Source: Brevundimonas sp. MYb52
GTDB lineage: Bacteria > Pseudomonadota > Alphaproteobacteria > Caulobacterales > Caulobacteraceae
NCBI RefSeq assembly: GCF_002979535.1
Contig: NZ_PCPB01000002.1
Location: 248,001 to 312,000 of the forward strand
Length of the DNA: 64,000 nucleotides
Direction: 5' to 3'
Part shown: positions 26,841 to 36,589 of the stretch, piece by piece
How positions within the stretch are numbered: the stretch's first letter is position 1
Layout of the letters: each line of letters opens with the position of its first letter
Program-made: the position numbers and the translations under genes
The notes under the pieces: model-generated
What the model was told of the DNA's origin: nothing
The model's input: the letters and a program-made list of their open reading frames with translations, nothing else
Database searches by the model: none

Positions 26841-27761
26841 GTGACCCAGTCTGCAAAGCTTTCTCTTTCTCCGGCATCGCTGGCGATTGGCGGCATCGGC
26901 GTCTGCGCCCTGATCTGGGGCACGACCTGGTATGCGATCACCTTCCAGCTGGGCGCGGTTGATCCAGTCGTGTCGGTGGTGATGCGCTTCGCCATCGCCG
27001 CCGTCGTGCTGGCCCTGGTGGTCAAGGCGACGGGTGGAAAGCTGGCCATGACGCGGCCGCAGCACCTGATGGCCATGGGGCAGGGGCTGTTCTCATTCGC
27101 GATCAGCTACGCCTTCGTCTATGCCTCGGAAGAGAAGATCGCCTCGGCCGTGGTGGCGGTGATCTTTGCGGCCCTGGCCTTCCTCAACCTGATCCTGTTC
27201 CGCGTGGCCTCGAAGCAGAAGGCTGCGCCGGCGGCCTGGCTGGGTGCGGGCATGGGGGTCATCGGGGTGGCGGTCCTGTCGGGCGGCGAGGTCATGGGCG
27301 CCGGATTGGGCCTACACGCGGTCGAGGGCGTGACCTTCGCCGTCATTGCGGTCGTGGCCTCGGCCTTTGGCAACTGGTTCGCCTGGAAGGGTCAGCAGGC
27401 AGGGGCGCAGGTCCTGCCCGGCACGGCCTGGGCCATGGCCTATGGCACGGGGGCGCTGGCGCTCTATGGGCTGGCGACGGGCGTGTCGTGGTCCGTGGCG
27501 TGGAGCCCGGCCTATGTGATCTCGCTGCTGTATCTGTCGCTGTTCGGCTCGGTGATCGCCTTTGGCCTCTATTTCACTATCGCCCGTCTGCGCGGCTTCG
27601 CCCTGGCCAGCTATGTCTCGGCCCTGACGCCGCCGATCGCCATGCTGGTGTCGGTGCTGTTCGAGGGGGCGAAGTTCGGCTGGATCGCCCTTGCCGGGCT
27701 GGCGCTGGTGCTGGCGGGTCAGTTGTTCCTGATCCGCGCGCCGAAGCGGTCTGCGGCCTAG
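26841..27761 (+). CDS. EamA/DMT-superfamily transporter
   Basis: A 306-residue inner-membrane protein with ten predicted hydrophobic segments arranged as two EamA repeats (the first near IWGTTWYAITFQLGAVDPVVSVVMRF). It belongs to the drug/metabolite transporter superfamily, whose substrates range from amino acids to drugs, and none can be predicted. The GTG at 26841 is preceded by GAGG at a good distance. An upstream GTG at 26787 would add 18 residues and is less likely. The end overlaps the DUF4169 gene by 4 bp. Confidence 0.87.
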   Translation: MTQSAKLSLSPASLAIGGIGVCALIWGTTWYAITFQLGAVDPVVSVVMRFAIAAVVLALVVKATGGKLAMTRPQHLMAMGQGLFSFAISYAFVYASEEKIASAVVAVIFAALAFLNLILFRVASKQKAAPAAWLGAGMGVIGVAVLSGGEVMGAGLGLHAVEGVTFAVIAVVASAFGNWFAWKGQQAGAQVLPGTAWAMAYGTGALALYGLATGVSWSVAWSPAYVISLLYLSLFGSVIAFGLYFTIARLRGFALASYVSALTPPIAMLVSVLFEGAKFGWIALAGLALVLAGQLFLIRAPKRSAA

Positions 27762-27943
27762 GCCTCCGGCTCGTCCAGCTTGTGGCCGTTCAGGCGGGCG
27801 GCGTCGCGGTCGCGCTCCTTCTGCATCGTCAGGCGCTCGGCCTTGCCGCGGCCGAAGGTCAGGCGATTGGCGTCGGCAGTTCGCTTTGCCTCGGCCTTGT
27901 CGCGGGCCTTCCTCGCCTTGTTCAGATTGACGACCTCGCCCAT
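27758..27943 (-). CDS. DUF4169 family small protein
   Basis: A 61-residue, highly charged protein, VVNLNKARKARDKAEAKRTA at the start followed by RLTFGRGKAERLTMQKERD. This matches DUF4169, a small alphaproteobacterial family without known function. The frame extends to 28051, but MGEVVNLNKARK is the conserved beginning. It is very rich in Lys/Arg/Ala and likely helical. Confidence 0.8.
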   Translation of the reverse strand: MGEVVNLNKARKARDKAEAKRTADANRLTFGRGKAERLTMQKERDRDAARLNGHKLDEPEA

Positions 27944-28074
27944 CAGGCGTGACCGGACGAGGGTGTGATATGGATGGTCAGCGGCATCGTGAACTCCCTC
28001 AAGCGGCGATTGTGATGGACCCGTTCGTGGGCCGGACCGTTTCACTCTCACCTCAAACAGCCATGGAGAGGGTC

Positions 28075-28308
28075 ATGATAAACGCCTCGATGATCAAGGA
28101 ACATCTCGAAGTCGTGGGTTCGGACGGCGGGCACGTCGGCCGGGTGGACCATGTGATGGGCGATCAGATCGAGCTGGCCAAGTTCGACATGGGGTCAGGC
28201 CTGAAGCACCACATGATCCCCGTCAGCTGGGTCGATCACGTTGACGAGCATGTCCATCTGACGATGACCAAGGACGAGGCCAAGGCGCGCTGGATGGAAA
28301 AGCACTAG
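28075..28308 (+). CDS. DUF2171 family protein
   Basis: A 77-residue DUF2171 (PRC-barrel-like) protein with IKEHLEVVGSDGGHVGRVDHVMGDQIELAK and HHMIPVSWVDHVDEHVHL. These small domains resemble PRC barrels and are often linked to stress-inducible genes. Function is unknown. A strong GGAGAGGG ribosome site precedes the ATG at 28075. A terminator-like hairpin follows. Confidence 0.85.
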   Translation: MINASMIKEHLEVVGSDGGHVGRVDHVMGDQIELAKFDMGSGLKHHMIPVSWVDHVDEHVHLTMTKDEAKARWMEKH

Positions 28309-28334
28309 CCGCCGCCTTACCGCGAATTCACCCG

Positions 28335-28361
28335 GGCCCCGCTGTCACAGGCGGGGCCTTT
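28335..28361 (+). terminator. Intrinsic terminator after the DUF2171 gene
   Basis: GGCCCCGC (28335-28342) pairs with GCGGGGCC (28351-28358) around an 8-nt loop and is followed by TTT. It lies 27 nt after the DUF2171 stop. Confidence 0.65.
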
Positions 28362-28405
28362 CGCCATATCAGGGACGTCGCGCCGTTCGCGCATGGGAGA
28401 CGACC

Positions 28406-28798
28406 TTGATCCGACTGATCCTGAACCTGCTGTGGTTTTTCCTCGGCGGTTTCGCCTCGGGCCTGGCCTGGCTGTTCGGCGGGCTGTTGCTGGCCCTGAC
28501 GGTGGTTGGGCTGCCGTGGGCGTTTTCCGCCTGGCGGATCGCCAGCTATTCCTTCTGGCCCTTTGGACGCGAGATCGTCTGGCGAGAGCCTAACCCGGCG
28601 GATCTGGGCGCGGGTTGCCTTGGACTGGGGCTGAACGTGATCTGGCTGATGCTGGCCGGCTGGTACATCGCCCTGGCCCATATCCTGATCGCCGTGCCGC
28701 AGTTCGTCAGCCTGATCGGCATCCCGTTCGCGCTGAAGAATGTCGAACTGGCCAAGCTGTCGCTGGCCCCGGTGGGGCGGACGATCAGAGACAGGTAG
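28406..28798 (+). CDS. YccF domain membrane protein
   Basis: A 130-residue inner-membrane protein of the YccF family. It holds two related hydrophobic units, LLWFFLGGFASGLAWLFGGLLLALTVVGLPW and NVIWLMLAGWYIALAHILIA, each followed by short PFG/GIPFA motifs. Function is unknown. The start is TTG at 28406 with GGGAG upstream. It overlaps the 3' end of the convergent dioxygenase gene by 14 bp. Confidence 0.83.
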   Translation: MIRLILNLLWFFLGGFASGLAWLFGGLLLALTVVGLPWAFSAWRIASYSFWPFGREIVWREPNPADLGAGCLGLGLNVIWLMLAGWYIALAHILIAVPQFVSLIGIPFALKNVELAKLSLAPVGRTIRDR

Positions 28799-29492
28799 CT
28801 TTGGTCTCAGTGCAGGCGACGCCGAGCCATTCGAGGCCATTGGGTAGTTCGTTCGCTGAGTAATCGAGCTGCAGGACGCGCCGCCGTCTGTCGCTGACAG
28901 ATTTGGCCGAGCTATGCAGGATCGGGGTCGCATAGGCCCAGACGTCGCCCGCATCCGCGTGACAGGTGTGGATGGGGTGTTGGTTTGTCGTGGCCTCGAC
29001 CTCGTCGGCGGCCACCTTGCCAAGCCGATGTGAGCCGAGAGCGACGATCAGAGGGGCATTTTCGTCATTGCAGGCGTCGAGATGAACCCGAAGCGTCACC
29101 ATCTGGTCGAGCACCGAGATCGGCGGGGCGACATGGACGATGCCGTCCTTGACGGACCATGGCCCGAAATCCGTCGTGTCCCGGCGAGCACGGACGGCGA
29201 TGGTGCGGTCCTGATGCCAGGCGACGAGCCAGTTCATCGCCTGTGTCTTGTCGAAGAGGACGGCGCGAACCGGACGAGCGCCCGGTCCGAGTAATTCGGC
29301 AGCTATGGCTCCGATCTTGCCCGTCGCCGCCAGCAAGTCCGTCGTTTGCGCATCAAGCAGCAGCCGCCGGCCGGGACGACGTTGAAGCTCGTCGCCCAGC
29401 CGGTTCAGGAGATCCGCAATATCCCGTTCCGACAGCACGGCCCGAAAGAGCGCGGCGCCGTGAGCCGGGATATTGAGATCATCAGCCTGCAT
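28785..29492 (-). CDS. Phytanoyl-CoA dioxygenase (PhyH) family protein
   Basis: A 235-residue protein with the fold of Fe(II)/2-oxoglutarate oxygenases of the PhyH family. Likely iron ligands are His and Asp in AWHQDRTIAV (about residues 92-95) and the distal His in ATPILHSSAKS. The arginines of RRRVLQLDY could hold 2-oxoglutarate. Members hydroxylate very diverse small molecules, so no substrate is proposed. It starts 5 nt after the fumC stop, suggesting co-transcription with fumarase. Confidence 0.82.
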   Translation of the reverse strand: MQADDLNIPAHGAALFRAVLSERDIADLLNRLGDELQRRPGRRLLLDAQTTDLLAATGKIGAIAAELLGPGARPVRAVLFDKTQAMNWLVAWHQDRTIAVRARRDTTDFGPWSVKDGIVHVAPPISVLDQMVTLRVHLDACNDENAPLIVALGSHRLGKVAADEVEATTNQHPIHTCHADAGDVWAYATPILHSSAKSVSDRRRRVLQLDYSANELPNGLEWLGVACTETKATCL

Positions 29493-29496
29493 AGCC

Positions 29497-30888
<1,392 letters not shown>

Positions 30889-30990
30889 CACAGGCTCGTT
30901 CTCAGACGTGGCGGGAAGATGCCGGGCGGTGTAGCACGCGGACACGACGGGGCAAGGCGGCCCGACCATTGGCTAGGGAGCAAGGCGCGC

Positions 30991-31341
30991 GTGGAAGGCT
31001 GGATCGGCAACGGAAAGGTGCGCGGACGCGAGGTCGGCGACACGGTGGAAATCACCATCGACGGCCTGACCACCCAGGCCAAATACTACAAGCCGTTGGC
31101 CTATGAGTTCTTCCGCAAGGAGTGGACGTCGCGTCCGGCCTGGGGCGACTACGTCGTCGAGATCGGCATGGAGCACGTCGGCGACGCGCCGTGGATGGAC
31201 CTCGACAACCTAGCCAAGGCCCTGCTTGATTCCATCAAGGGCTATCTGTTCCATGACGACAGTCAGGTGGCGCGCCTGCTGGTGGAGCGCCATGAGGGCG
31301 AACGCGAGCGGATCACGATCCGGGTGTTCCCGAGGGGTTAG
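30991..31341 (+). CDS. RusA family crossover junction endodeoxyribonuclease-like protein
   Basis: A 116-residue RusA-fold protein. The family metal-binding motif appears as MDLDNLAKALLDSIKGYLFHDDSQV, with the three expected aspartates. RusA enzymes resolve Holliday junctions and are usually phage-borne, but no other phage gene lies nearby. The GTG at 30991 follows GGGAGCAAGG and gives a length close to RusA (about 120). The frame upstream is open only as an antisense shadow of fumC. Confidence 0.8.
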   Translation: MEGWIGNGKVRGREVGDTVEITIDGLTTQAKYYKPLAYEFFRKEWTSRPAWGDYVVEIGMEHVGDAPWMDLDNLAKALLDSIKGYLFHDDSQVARLLVERHEGERERITIRVFPRG

Positions 31342-31390
31342 GGGTTCGAGGCTGCTTCCGGCTCGTTGGGGAACGTGACAAGTTCGCCCG

Positions 31391-31954
31391 ATGAGGATTG
31401 ACGCACTGACCATTTCCTTGGTTTTGACCGCCGCAGTCTCTGGGTGTGGAGAGCGTACCTCAAAGGCTGAACTCGCGACTATCGAGCGTGCGGACCGCAT
31501 GAACGATCAGGAGCGTCGCGCCATTCTTGGTCAACAAGTGGCGAGCGGCCAAAAAACCTCGGAAGAAGCCGCATGCGACTACCGGCTGGGTCTCTGGGAC
31601 ACGGAACGGGAGGCCTGTTTCAACGCCGACGGTCCGTCGATTAGACCCGCTCCGACTGGCCCGTCTGAATACGTTGCAGTCCACAATGCCGAGGATGCCT
31701 GCGCCAAGGCGACAGCACTGGTGACAGCGCAAAGAGGTCTGCCGATCACCCATGTCGCTTACTGCGATCAGACCAGGGAGGCGGACAGCCCGTCTGGCTT
31801 CTATATCATGGCTCTGCGCGCCCAATGCTCGGACGATCTATGCGGCAGCACAAACATGGGCTGGTTCGCTGTCCAAAAGGCGACGGCTGACATTTTCGAG
31901 GTCGATGACGTGACCGACTGGAAGCTCGGCAGGCGCGTGACGGACAGTAATTGA
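31391..31954 (+). CDS. Hypothetical lipoprotein
   Basis: A 187-residue protein that I do not recognise. The N-terminus (LVLTAAVSGCGER) ends in a lipobox with Cys19, so it is probably a lipoprotein. The mature part holds several further cysteines (ACDYRLGLW, REACFN, DACAKA, AYCDQT, AQCSDDLCG), suggesting disulfides. Codon use looks slightly less GC-biased than in the neighbours, a mild hint of a recent acquisition. No function is assigned. Confidence 0.65.
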   Translation: MRIDALTISLVLTAAVSGCGERTSKAELATIERADRMNDQERRAILGQQVASGQKTSEEAACDYRLGLWDTEREACFNADGPSIRPAPTGPSEYVAVHNAEDACAKATALVTAQRGLPITHVAYCDQTREADSPSGFYIMALRAQCSDDLCGSTNMGWFAVQKATADIFEVDDVTDWKLGRRVTDSN

Positions 31955-32014
31955 GGTCCGCTTCCCGCCCACATCGAACTTCCAGCGCGTCCGGTTGAGG
32001 GGGGCGCCGACGCT

Positions 32015-32512
32015 CTACTTCTTCCGGAACTGGTCCAGCGAGACGACCTTGGGGCCGTCGTCGTCGCCCGAGGGGGGCGGGGCGGCGTTCGGGTCGCGGG
32101 CGGGCGGCGTCAGGGACGCGATCTCGGCCTCGACGATTTCCGGTTCTTCGAACTGCAGCAGGAACTGGACGCTGGGGTCGTAGAAGCGGGTCACGGCCGA
32201 ATAGGGCATGGCCAGGACCTTGGGCATGCCGCCGAACTTCAGCATGATCGAGAAGCGGTCGTGCTGGACGTCGAGGTCCCAATATTGGTGCTGCAGGACG
32301 ATGGTCATCTCGTCGGGGTATTTGGCCAGGACGTCCGGCGGCACCGAGACGCCGGGCGCTCGCGTCTTGAACGTGATGTAGAAGTGGTGCGCGCCGGGAA
32401 TGCCGTCGGGCTCGGCGGCACGTTCCAGCGCAGAGCGGATCACGCCGCGCAGGGCGTCCTGGGCGAGTTGCTCATAGAACATCTCGTCGACCGGGGGAGA
32501 TTGATCCGTCAT
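32015..32512 (-). CDS. sspB: SspB-alpha, ClpXP adaptor for ssrA-tagged proteins
   Basis: A 165-residue alphaproteobacterial SspB. The folded domain (FYEQLAQDALRGVIRSAL, HHFYITFKTRAPGVSVP, YDPSVQFLLQFE) binds the N-terminal part of ssrA tags. A flexible linker then ends in KVVSLDQFRKK, matching the XB peptide that docks on ClpX. The adaptor speeds degradation of trans-translation products. The tmRNA gene that encodes the tag lies directly upstream on the same strand (32593-32912), about 80 nt away. This adjacency couples tag and adaptor genes. Confidence 0.93.
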   Translation of the reverse strand: MTDQSPPVDEMFYEQLAQDALRGVIRSALERAAEPDGIPGAHHFYITFKTRAPGVSVPPDVLAKYPDEMTIVLQHQYWDLDVQHDRFSIMLKFGGMPKVLAMPYSAVTRFYDPSVQFLLQFEEPEIVEAEIASLTPPARDPNAAPPPSGDDDGPKVVSLDQFRKK

Positions 32513-32592
32513 CGGGGGCCTCGAAACTGGGAACGCGCGACTGTTACCCGCGACAGGCGAGCGACGGAAGATGCGGATTTGAGGAAAGCGCC

Positions 32593-32912
32593 GGGATTCT
32601 GTTGCCAGGCTCCCGACAGGCCCCGCCTGAGGATCTGAACCCCCAGGACTTAAGTGTTCGAAATCAACCGAACCGCATTACGCGGCGAGGCGGACTTCTC
32701 CAGCGAAGTTATCGTTCGCAGTTATAAAATGGCCCGATACGGTGGGCCAAGACGGGCAAAAGCATCCTCTTTACACGTCCGTCGATGCTAGTCGGCCCCG
32801 CAGCTCCCGCCGATAACGCGGTGAGAGATTGGTGGAGCCGCCGGGAATCGCACCCGGGTCCGGTCCGCTTATTACAGGCGCGTTTATCGCCATAGTCCGG
32901 GCGAACCCGAAC
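32593..32912 (-). ncRNA. ssrA: tmRNA, circularly permuted two-piece form
   Basis: On the minus strand the acceptor piece comes first (about 32912-32830) and ends with a T-arm CCGGG-TGCGATT-CCCGG and CGGCTCCACCA at 32830. About 22 nt later the coding piece begins near 32807 with GGAGCTG, which pairs with CGGCTCC to rebuild the acceptor stem. It contains the tag frame at 32719-32678 and ends near 32593. This order, 3' half before 5' half, is the known permuted alphaproteobacterial tmRNA, processed into two RNAs. The RNA rescues stalled ribosomes. Outer ends are estimated from the usual sizes and from the promoter. Confidence 0.9.
32678..32719 (-). other. tmRNA proteolysis-tag reading frame
   Basis: Starting from the resume codon GCG, the frame reads ANDNFAGEVRLAA followed by TAA. 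With the tRNA-borne alanine the tag is AANDNFAGEVRLAA. AANDNFA is the SspB-binding part shared with other alphaproteobacteria, and LAA is the ClpX degron. The middle (GEVR) differs from the Caulobacter crescentus tag AANDNFAEEFAVAA as I recall it. Confidence 0.88.
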
Positions 32913-32918
32913 AAAACC

Positions 32919-32947
32919 AATATAGGCCGTGCGGGGGGCGTATCCAA
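32919..32947 (-). promoter_or_regulatory. ssrA promoter
   Basis: On the minus strand TTGGAT (32947-32942), a 17-nt spacer and TATATT (32924-32919) form a good sigma-70-type promoter. The predicted transcript start, near 32912, agrees with the expected 5' end of the acceptor RNA. Confidence 0.7.
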
Positions 32948-33052
32948 GAGGGCGCGCGTGCAACACTCAGATTCTCTGCCGATTTGTCGTCGACCAGCGT
33001 GATTGACACCGGTGGACATCGCCGCGAGCATGGCATGAGGGAGTTAGGTGAT

Positions 33053-34171
33053 ATGGGCAGAATCACACGTAGGCGACTGGGGCTGGGTCTTGGCGTCGGT
33101 CTAGGCGCAGGTCTGACGGCGACTGCCGCCGCGGCGGCAGCGGAGCAGAAGCGAACAGCCGATCCGGCCGTCATCCGCTCGGGCTTCATCTATGAGCAGG
33201 CTTCCTATCCGCAATGCCACGCTTCGAGCATCGTGGAGACCTTGGGCGGCGTGATGGCGGCGGCCTGGTTCGGCGGCACGCACGAGAAGCACCCGGACGT
33301 CTGTATCTGGTTCGCGCGGTTCGAGAACGGCGCCTGGGGCGAGGGCGTTCAGCTCGCCGACGGCGTGCAGTTGGATGGGTCGCGTCACCCGACGTGGAAT
33401 CCTGTTTTGTTCCAGCCGCCGCAGGGCGATCTGATCCTGTTCTACAAGGTCGGGCCCGATCCTTTCAACTGGTGGGGCATGGTGATGACCTCGCCGGACG
33501 GAGGCCAGACATGGTCGGCCCCGCGTCGTTTGCCTGACGGGGTGCTGGGACCGATCAAGAACAAGCCGGTCGTGCTGGCTGACGGGACCTGGGTATCGCC
33601 GTCAAGCACCGAGGCGGGCGAAGGCATGGGGGCGGCGGCAGGCGCGGGCTGGCGGCTGCATTTCGAGATCAGCAGGGATCAGGGCCGCCACTGGAGTCTG
33701 ACTGATCCGGTCGAATCGCCGCTGAACATCGACGCCATCCAGCCCAGCATCCTGATCCATCCGAACGGGGCGCTTCAGGCCGTAGCGCGGGCGCGTCAGG
33801 GAGCGCTGGCGTCCAGTTGGTCTCATGACGGCGGGCAGACATGGAGCCCCATCGGCGCCGTTGACCTGCCCAATCCCAACTCTGGCACGGACGCCTCGAC
33901 GCTGTCGGACGGACGTCATCTGATGATCTATAATCATGCGGGCCATGAGCCTGATCGACCGGGGCGAGGGCCGCGCTATCCGCTCAATGTCGGCCTGTCG
34001 GACGACGGTCTGTCATGGCGAAACGTGCTGACGCTGGAAAGCGAGCCTCTGGTTCATGGCTATGCCTATCCTGCTGTGGTTCAGGCGTCAGACGGTCTGG
34101 TCCATGTCACCTATACGCATGATCGAACCCGCATTCGGCATGTGATCCTGGACCCGGCGCGGCTGGCCTAA
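33053..34171 (+). CDS. Secreted BNR-repeat (sialidase-fold) protein
   Basis: A 372-residue protein. The N-terminus has a twin-arginine-like signal (ITRRRLGLGLGVGLGAGLTA) followed by an Ala-rich cleavage region. The body is a six-bladed propeller of the exo-sialidase-like BNR class with Asp-box repeats SPDGGQTWSAP, SRDQGRHWSL, SHDGGQTWSPI and a partial SDDGLSWRN. Proteins of this class hydrolyse sialic acid or other sugars, but catalytic residues cannot be confirmed by eye. The ATG at 33053 with TTAGGTGAT upstream is preferred over ATGs at 33035 and 32984. Export via Tat is an inference. Confidence 0.82.
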   Translation: MGRITRRRLGLGLGVGLGAGLTATAAAAAAEQKRTADPAVIRSGFIYEQASYPQCHASSIVETLGGVMAAAWFGGTHEKHPDVCIWFARFENGAWGEGVQLADGVQLDGSRHPTWNPVLFQPPQGDLILFYKVGPDPFNWWGMVMTSPDGGQTWSAPRRLPDGVLGPIKNKPVVLADGTWVSPSSTEAGEGMGAAAGAGWRLHFEISRDQGRHWSLTDPVESPLNIDAIQPSILIHPNGALQAVARARQGALASSWSHDGGQTWSPIGAVDLPNPNSGTDASTLSDGRHLMIYNHAGHEPDRPGRGPRYPLNVGLSDDGLSWRNVLTLESEPLVHGYAYPAVVQASDGLVHVTYTHDRTRIRHVILDPARLA

Positions 34172-35040
34172 ACGCGGGCCCAGTCCGCAGTCTGGTTCCT
34201 GAACCAGGTCAGCTGGCGCTTGGCGTAGTGGCGGGTGGACAGGCGGATGGCGGCCATCGCCTGGTCCAGGGTTGTCGCGCCGGTCAGGTGGGCGGACAGT
34301 TCCGGCACGCCGACCGCTTTCATGGCAGGCAGGGCGGGATCAAGATTGCGGGCCAGAAGGGCGCGGACCTCGTCCACGGCGCCGTGTTCAATCATCAGAC
34401 GGACCCGCGTGTCGCAGGCGGCGTAGAGGCGGTCGCGCGGCGGTTCGATGACCAGGGCGTCATAGGAGCCGGGCTCCAGCAGCGGGCGGGTGTCGGCCTT
34501 CCAGTCGCTGAGCGAGCGGCCGGTGACTTGGGCCACGGCCAGGGCGCGGATCAGGCGCTGGCGGTCACCGGGCGTAATGGCGGCGGCGGATTTGGGATCG
34601 ACCACGGCCAGGTGACGACGGAAGGCGGCTTCGCCTTCGCGGTCATAGTCGGCCTGGACCGCGTCGCGGACGGCGTCGGGCACGGCGGGAATGTCGGCCA
34701 GGCCACGCGTCAGAGCGTTGAAATAGAGGCCGGTGCCGCCGACCAGCAGGGCGGGGCGGTCCTGCGCGGCCAACTCGGTCAGCTGTGGCATGACGGCGCG
34801 GGTCCAACGGCCGACGGACCAGGATTCGGCGGCGTCGGTCACGCCGTAGAGGCGGTGTTCGGCAAGGGCTTCATCTTCGACCGAGGGGCGGGCGCTGAGG
34901 ACGCGCAGGTCGGCGTAGAGCTGCTGGCTGTCGGCGTTGATGATGACGGCGCCGGTCTGTGCCGCCATGTCCAGAGCCAGACGCGACTTGCCCGAGGCGG
35001 TGGGGCCGGCGATCAGGGTGAGGCGGGGCGTTTTGGTCAA
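34168..35040 (-). CDS. miaA: tRNA dimethylallyltransferase
   Basis: About 290 residues. MiaA prenylates A37 of tRNAs that read UNN codons, improving decoding. The P-loop LIAGPTASGKSRLALDMA is at the N-terminus, followed by INADSQQLYADLRVLSARPS and LLVGGTGLYFNALTRGL, and the C-terminus ends with the TRHYAKRQLTWFRNQ motif. The TTG at 35040 gives the usual short lead-in to the P-loop. A TTG at 35106 would add 22 residues. Neither start has a good ribosome site. Tail-to-tail 4-bp overlap with the BNR gene. Confidence 0.93.
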   Translation of the reverse strand: MTKTPRLTLIAGPTASGKSRLALDMAAQTGAVIINADSQQLYADLRVLSARPSVEDEALAEHRLYGVTDAAESWSVGRWTRAVMPQLTELAAQDRPALLVGGTGLYFNALTRGLADIPAVPDAVRDAVQADYDREGEAAFRRHLAVVDPKSAAAITPGDRQRLIRALAVAQVTGRSLSDWKADTRPLLEPGSYDALVIEPPRDRLYAACDTRVRLMIEHGAVDEVRALLARNLDPALPAMKAVGVPELSAHLTGATTLDQAMAAIRLSTRHYAKRQLTWFRNQTADWARV

Positions 35041-35117
35041 AGGAAGAGGCTCGCGAACAGGACCAGAGGGCGATAGAACGCCCGCGACCGGCCCGGCAAG
35101 GGCCAAGGAGCAGAGCC

Positions 35118-36188
35118 TTGATCGACCGCACCGCCGTAATCGCCGCCCTCGACGCCGTCATCGACCCGAAATCGGGACAGGGGCTGGTCGCCGCCGGTCT
35201 GGTTCAGGGGCTGATGGTGGCGGAAGACCGCGCCGGCTTCGTCCTGGAGGCGCCGGCGGGCGAGACGGCGATCTACGCCCCGGTGCGTGACGCGGCCGAA
35301 GCGGCGCTGAAGGCCATACCGGGCATGGCGCGGGTGTCGGTCGTCCTGACCGCCGAGACGGCGCCCGCCGCCGCGCCGCGTCGCACGGCGGGTCTGTCGA
35401 AGGCCGCGACCGATCAGGGCCGGGCCAAGGCGCCGGTTCCGACGGATCGCCCCGCCCATGTGAAGCGGGTCCTGGCGGTGGCCAGCGGCAAGGGCGGGGT
35501 CGGAAAGTCGACCGTGGCGGTGAACCTGGCGGCGGCCTTGGCGGCTAGGGGCCTGTCGGTGGGCGTGCTGGACGCCGACGTCTATGGCCCGTCGCTGCCG
35601 ACCATGCTGGGGCTGTCGGGCCAGCCGGACTATGTGGACGGGGCCATTGTTCCGCACGTCGCGCATGGCTTGAAGGCCATGTCGGTCGGCCTGCTGACCA
35701 AGGCCGATGACGCCATGATCTGGCGCGGCCCGATGGCATCGCAGGCCATTACCCAGATGCTGACCCAGACGCGTTGGGGGACCGAGGAAGCGCCGCTGGA
35801 CGTTCTGGTGGTGGACCTGCCGCCCGGCACCGGTGACGTGCAACTGACCCTGATCCAGAAGACGCCGCTGGACGGGGCGGTCATCGTCTCGACCCCGCAG
35901 GAGGTGGCGCTGGCTGATGCGCGGCGCGCGCACACCCTGTTCCAGCGCGTCAAGGTGCCGACCCTGGGCCTGATCGAGAACATGAGCGGCCCAGTCTTTG
36001 GCCAGGGCGGGGCCGAATCTGAAGCCGCCCGACTGGGCGTGACCTTCCTCGGCGACCTGCCGCTGGACGCTGCCTTGCGCCAAGCGGGCGACGCAGGGCG
36101 GCCGCTGGTTTCGGCTGAACCGGATGGCGATGTCGCAGCCCGGTTCGCGGCGGTTGCGGCACGGGTGGCTGAAGGGCTGGGCGTCTAG
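35118..36188 (+). CDS. Mrp/ApbC-type iron-sulfur carrier ATPase
   Basis: A 356-residue P-loop ATPase of the Mrp/NBP35 class, which carries Fe-S clusters to apoproteins. An N-terminal MIP18-like domain (about residues 1-80) and an Ala/Pro linker precede the ATPase with the deviant Walker A SGKGGVGKST, GVLDADVYGPSLPTML and VVDLPPGTGDVQLTL. The cluster-binding CxxC motif and roughly a dozen residues usually found after IENMS are missing (IENMSGPVFGQGGAESEA). The start is TTG at 35118. It is divergent from miaA. Confidence 0.9.
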   Translation: MIDRTAVIAALDAVIDPKSGQGLVAAGLVQGLMVAEDRAGFVLEAPAGETAIYAPVRDAAEAALKAIPGMARVSVVLTAETAPAAAPRRTAGLSKAATDQGRAKAPVPTDRPAHVKRVLAVASGKGGVGKSTVAVNLAAALAARGLSVGVLDADVYGPSLPTMLGLSGQPDYVDGAIVPHVAHGLKAMSVGLLTKADDAMIWRGPMASQAITQMLTQTRWGTEEAPLDVLVVDLPPGTGDVQLTLIQKTPLDGAVIVSTPQEVALADARRAHTLFQRVKVPTLGLIENMSGPVFGQGGAESEAARLGVTFLGDLPLDAALRQAGDAGRPLVSAEPDGDVAARFAAVAARVAEGLGV

Positions 36189-36589
36189 CGGACCGCGACG
36201 GGCGGCGATCGGTCCTCGAGACCGCGCGCGACCAATTGACCGTCCTTCAGAAACACTAGCGCCCGTTGGATCGACTGGAGCGCACGTGCATCATAGCCGG
36301 GAAATGGGCCAGGCATGGCTTGGTAGGCGGGGCCGACGCAGGGTGTTGCGACCGAGACGTGATCGCCGACGTGATGGCGGTCGCCACGCTGAATTTCGGT
36401 CGCGATGCCGCGCACCATGCAGATCCCGCTGGTCTGCGTGTCCGCCAGGCCGATGACCTCGCGCACCTCGATGATCATCACCGTATCGGCGTCGGCTCTC
36501 GCGCGCTGATAGACATGGGGCGGCAGCTCGGCCCAGGCGGGCGCGGTCGTCGCCATCAGGGCGATCGCGAGCAGGGCCGTGCGCATCAT
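36185..36589 (-). CDS. Hypothetical secreted protein
   Basis: A 134-residue protein with a Sec signal peptide (LLAIALMATTAPAWAELPP, cleavage after AWA). The mature part has two cysteines (GICMVRG and ATPCVGP) and may be a small periplasmic or secreted beta domain; the sequence VFLKDGQLVARG resembles an OB-like or similar small fold. I do not recognise the family. Its start overlaps the ybjQ stop, and a second ATG follows directly, so the two are probably translated together. Confidence 0.72.
   Translation of the reverse strand: MMRTALLAIALMATTAPAWAELPPHVYQRARADADTVMIIEVREVIGLADTQTSGICMVRGIATEIQRGDRHHVGDHVSVATPCVGPAYQAMPGPFPGYDARALQSIQRALVFLKDGQLVARGLEDRSPPVAVR

Noticed and set aside
30991..31341. 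RusA-like nuclease as a sign of a prophage remnant
   Set aside because: No integrase, capsid, terminase, lysis or attachment-site features occur around it, and its flanks are housekeeping genes.
32984..33052. Longer start for the BNR protein
   Set aside because: The additional residues precede the twin-arginine-like signal and would bury it; the ATG at 33053 has a better ribosome site.
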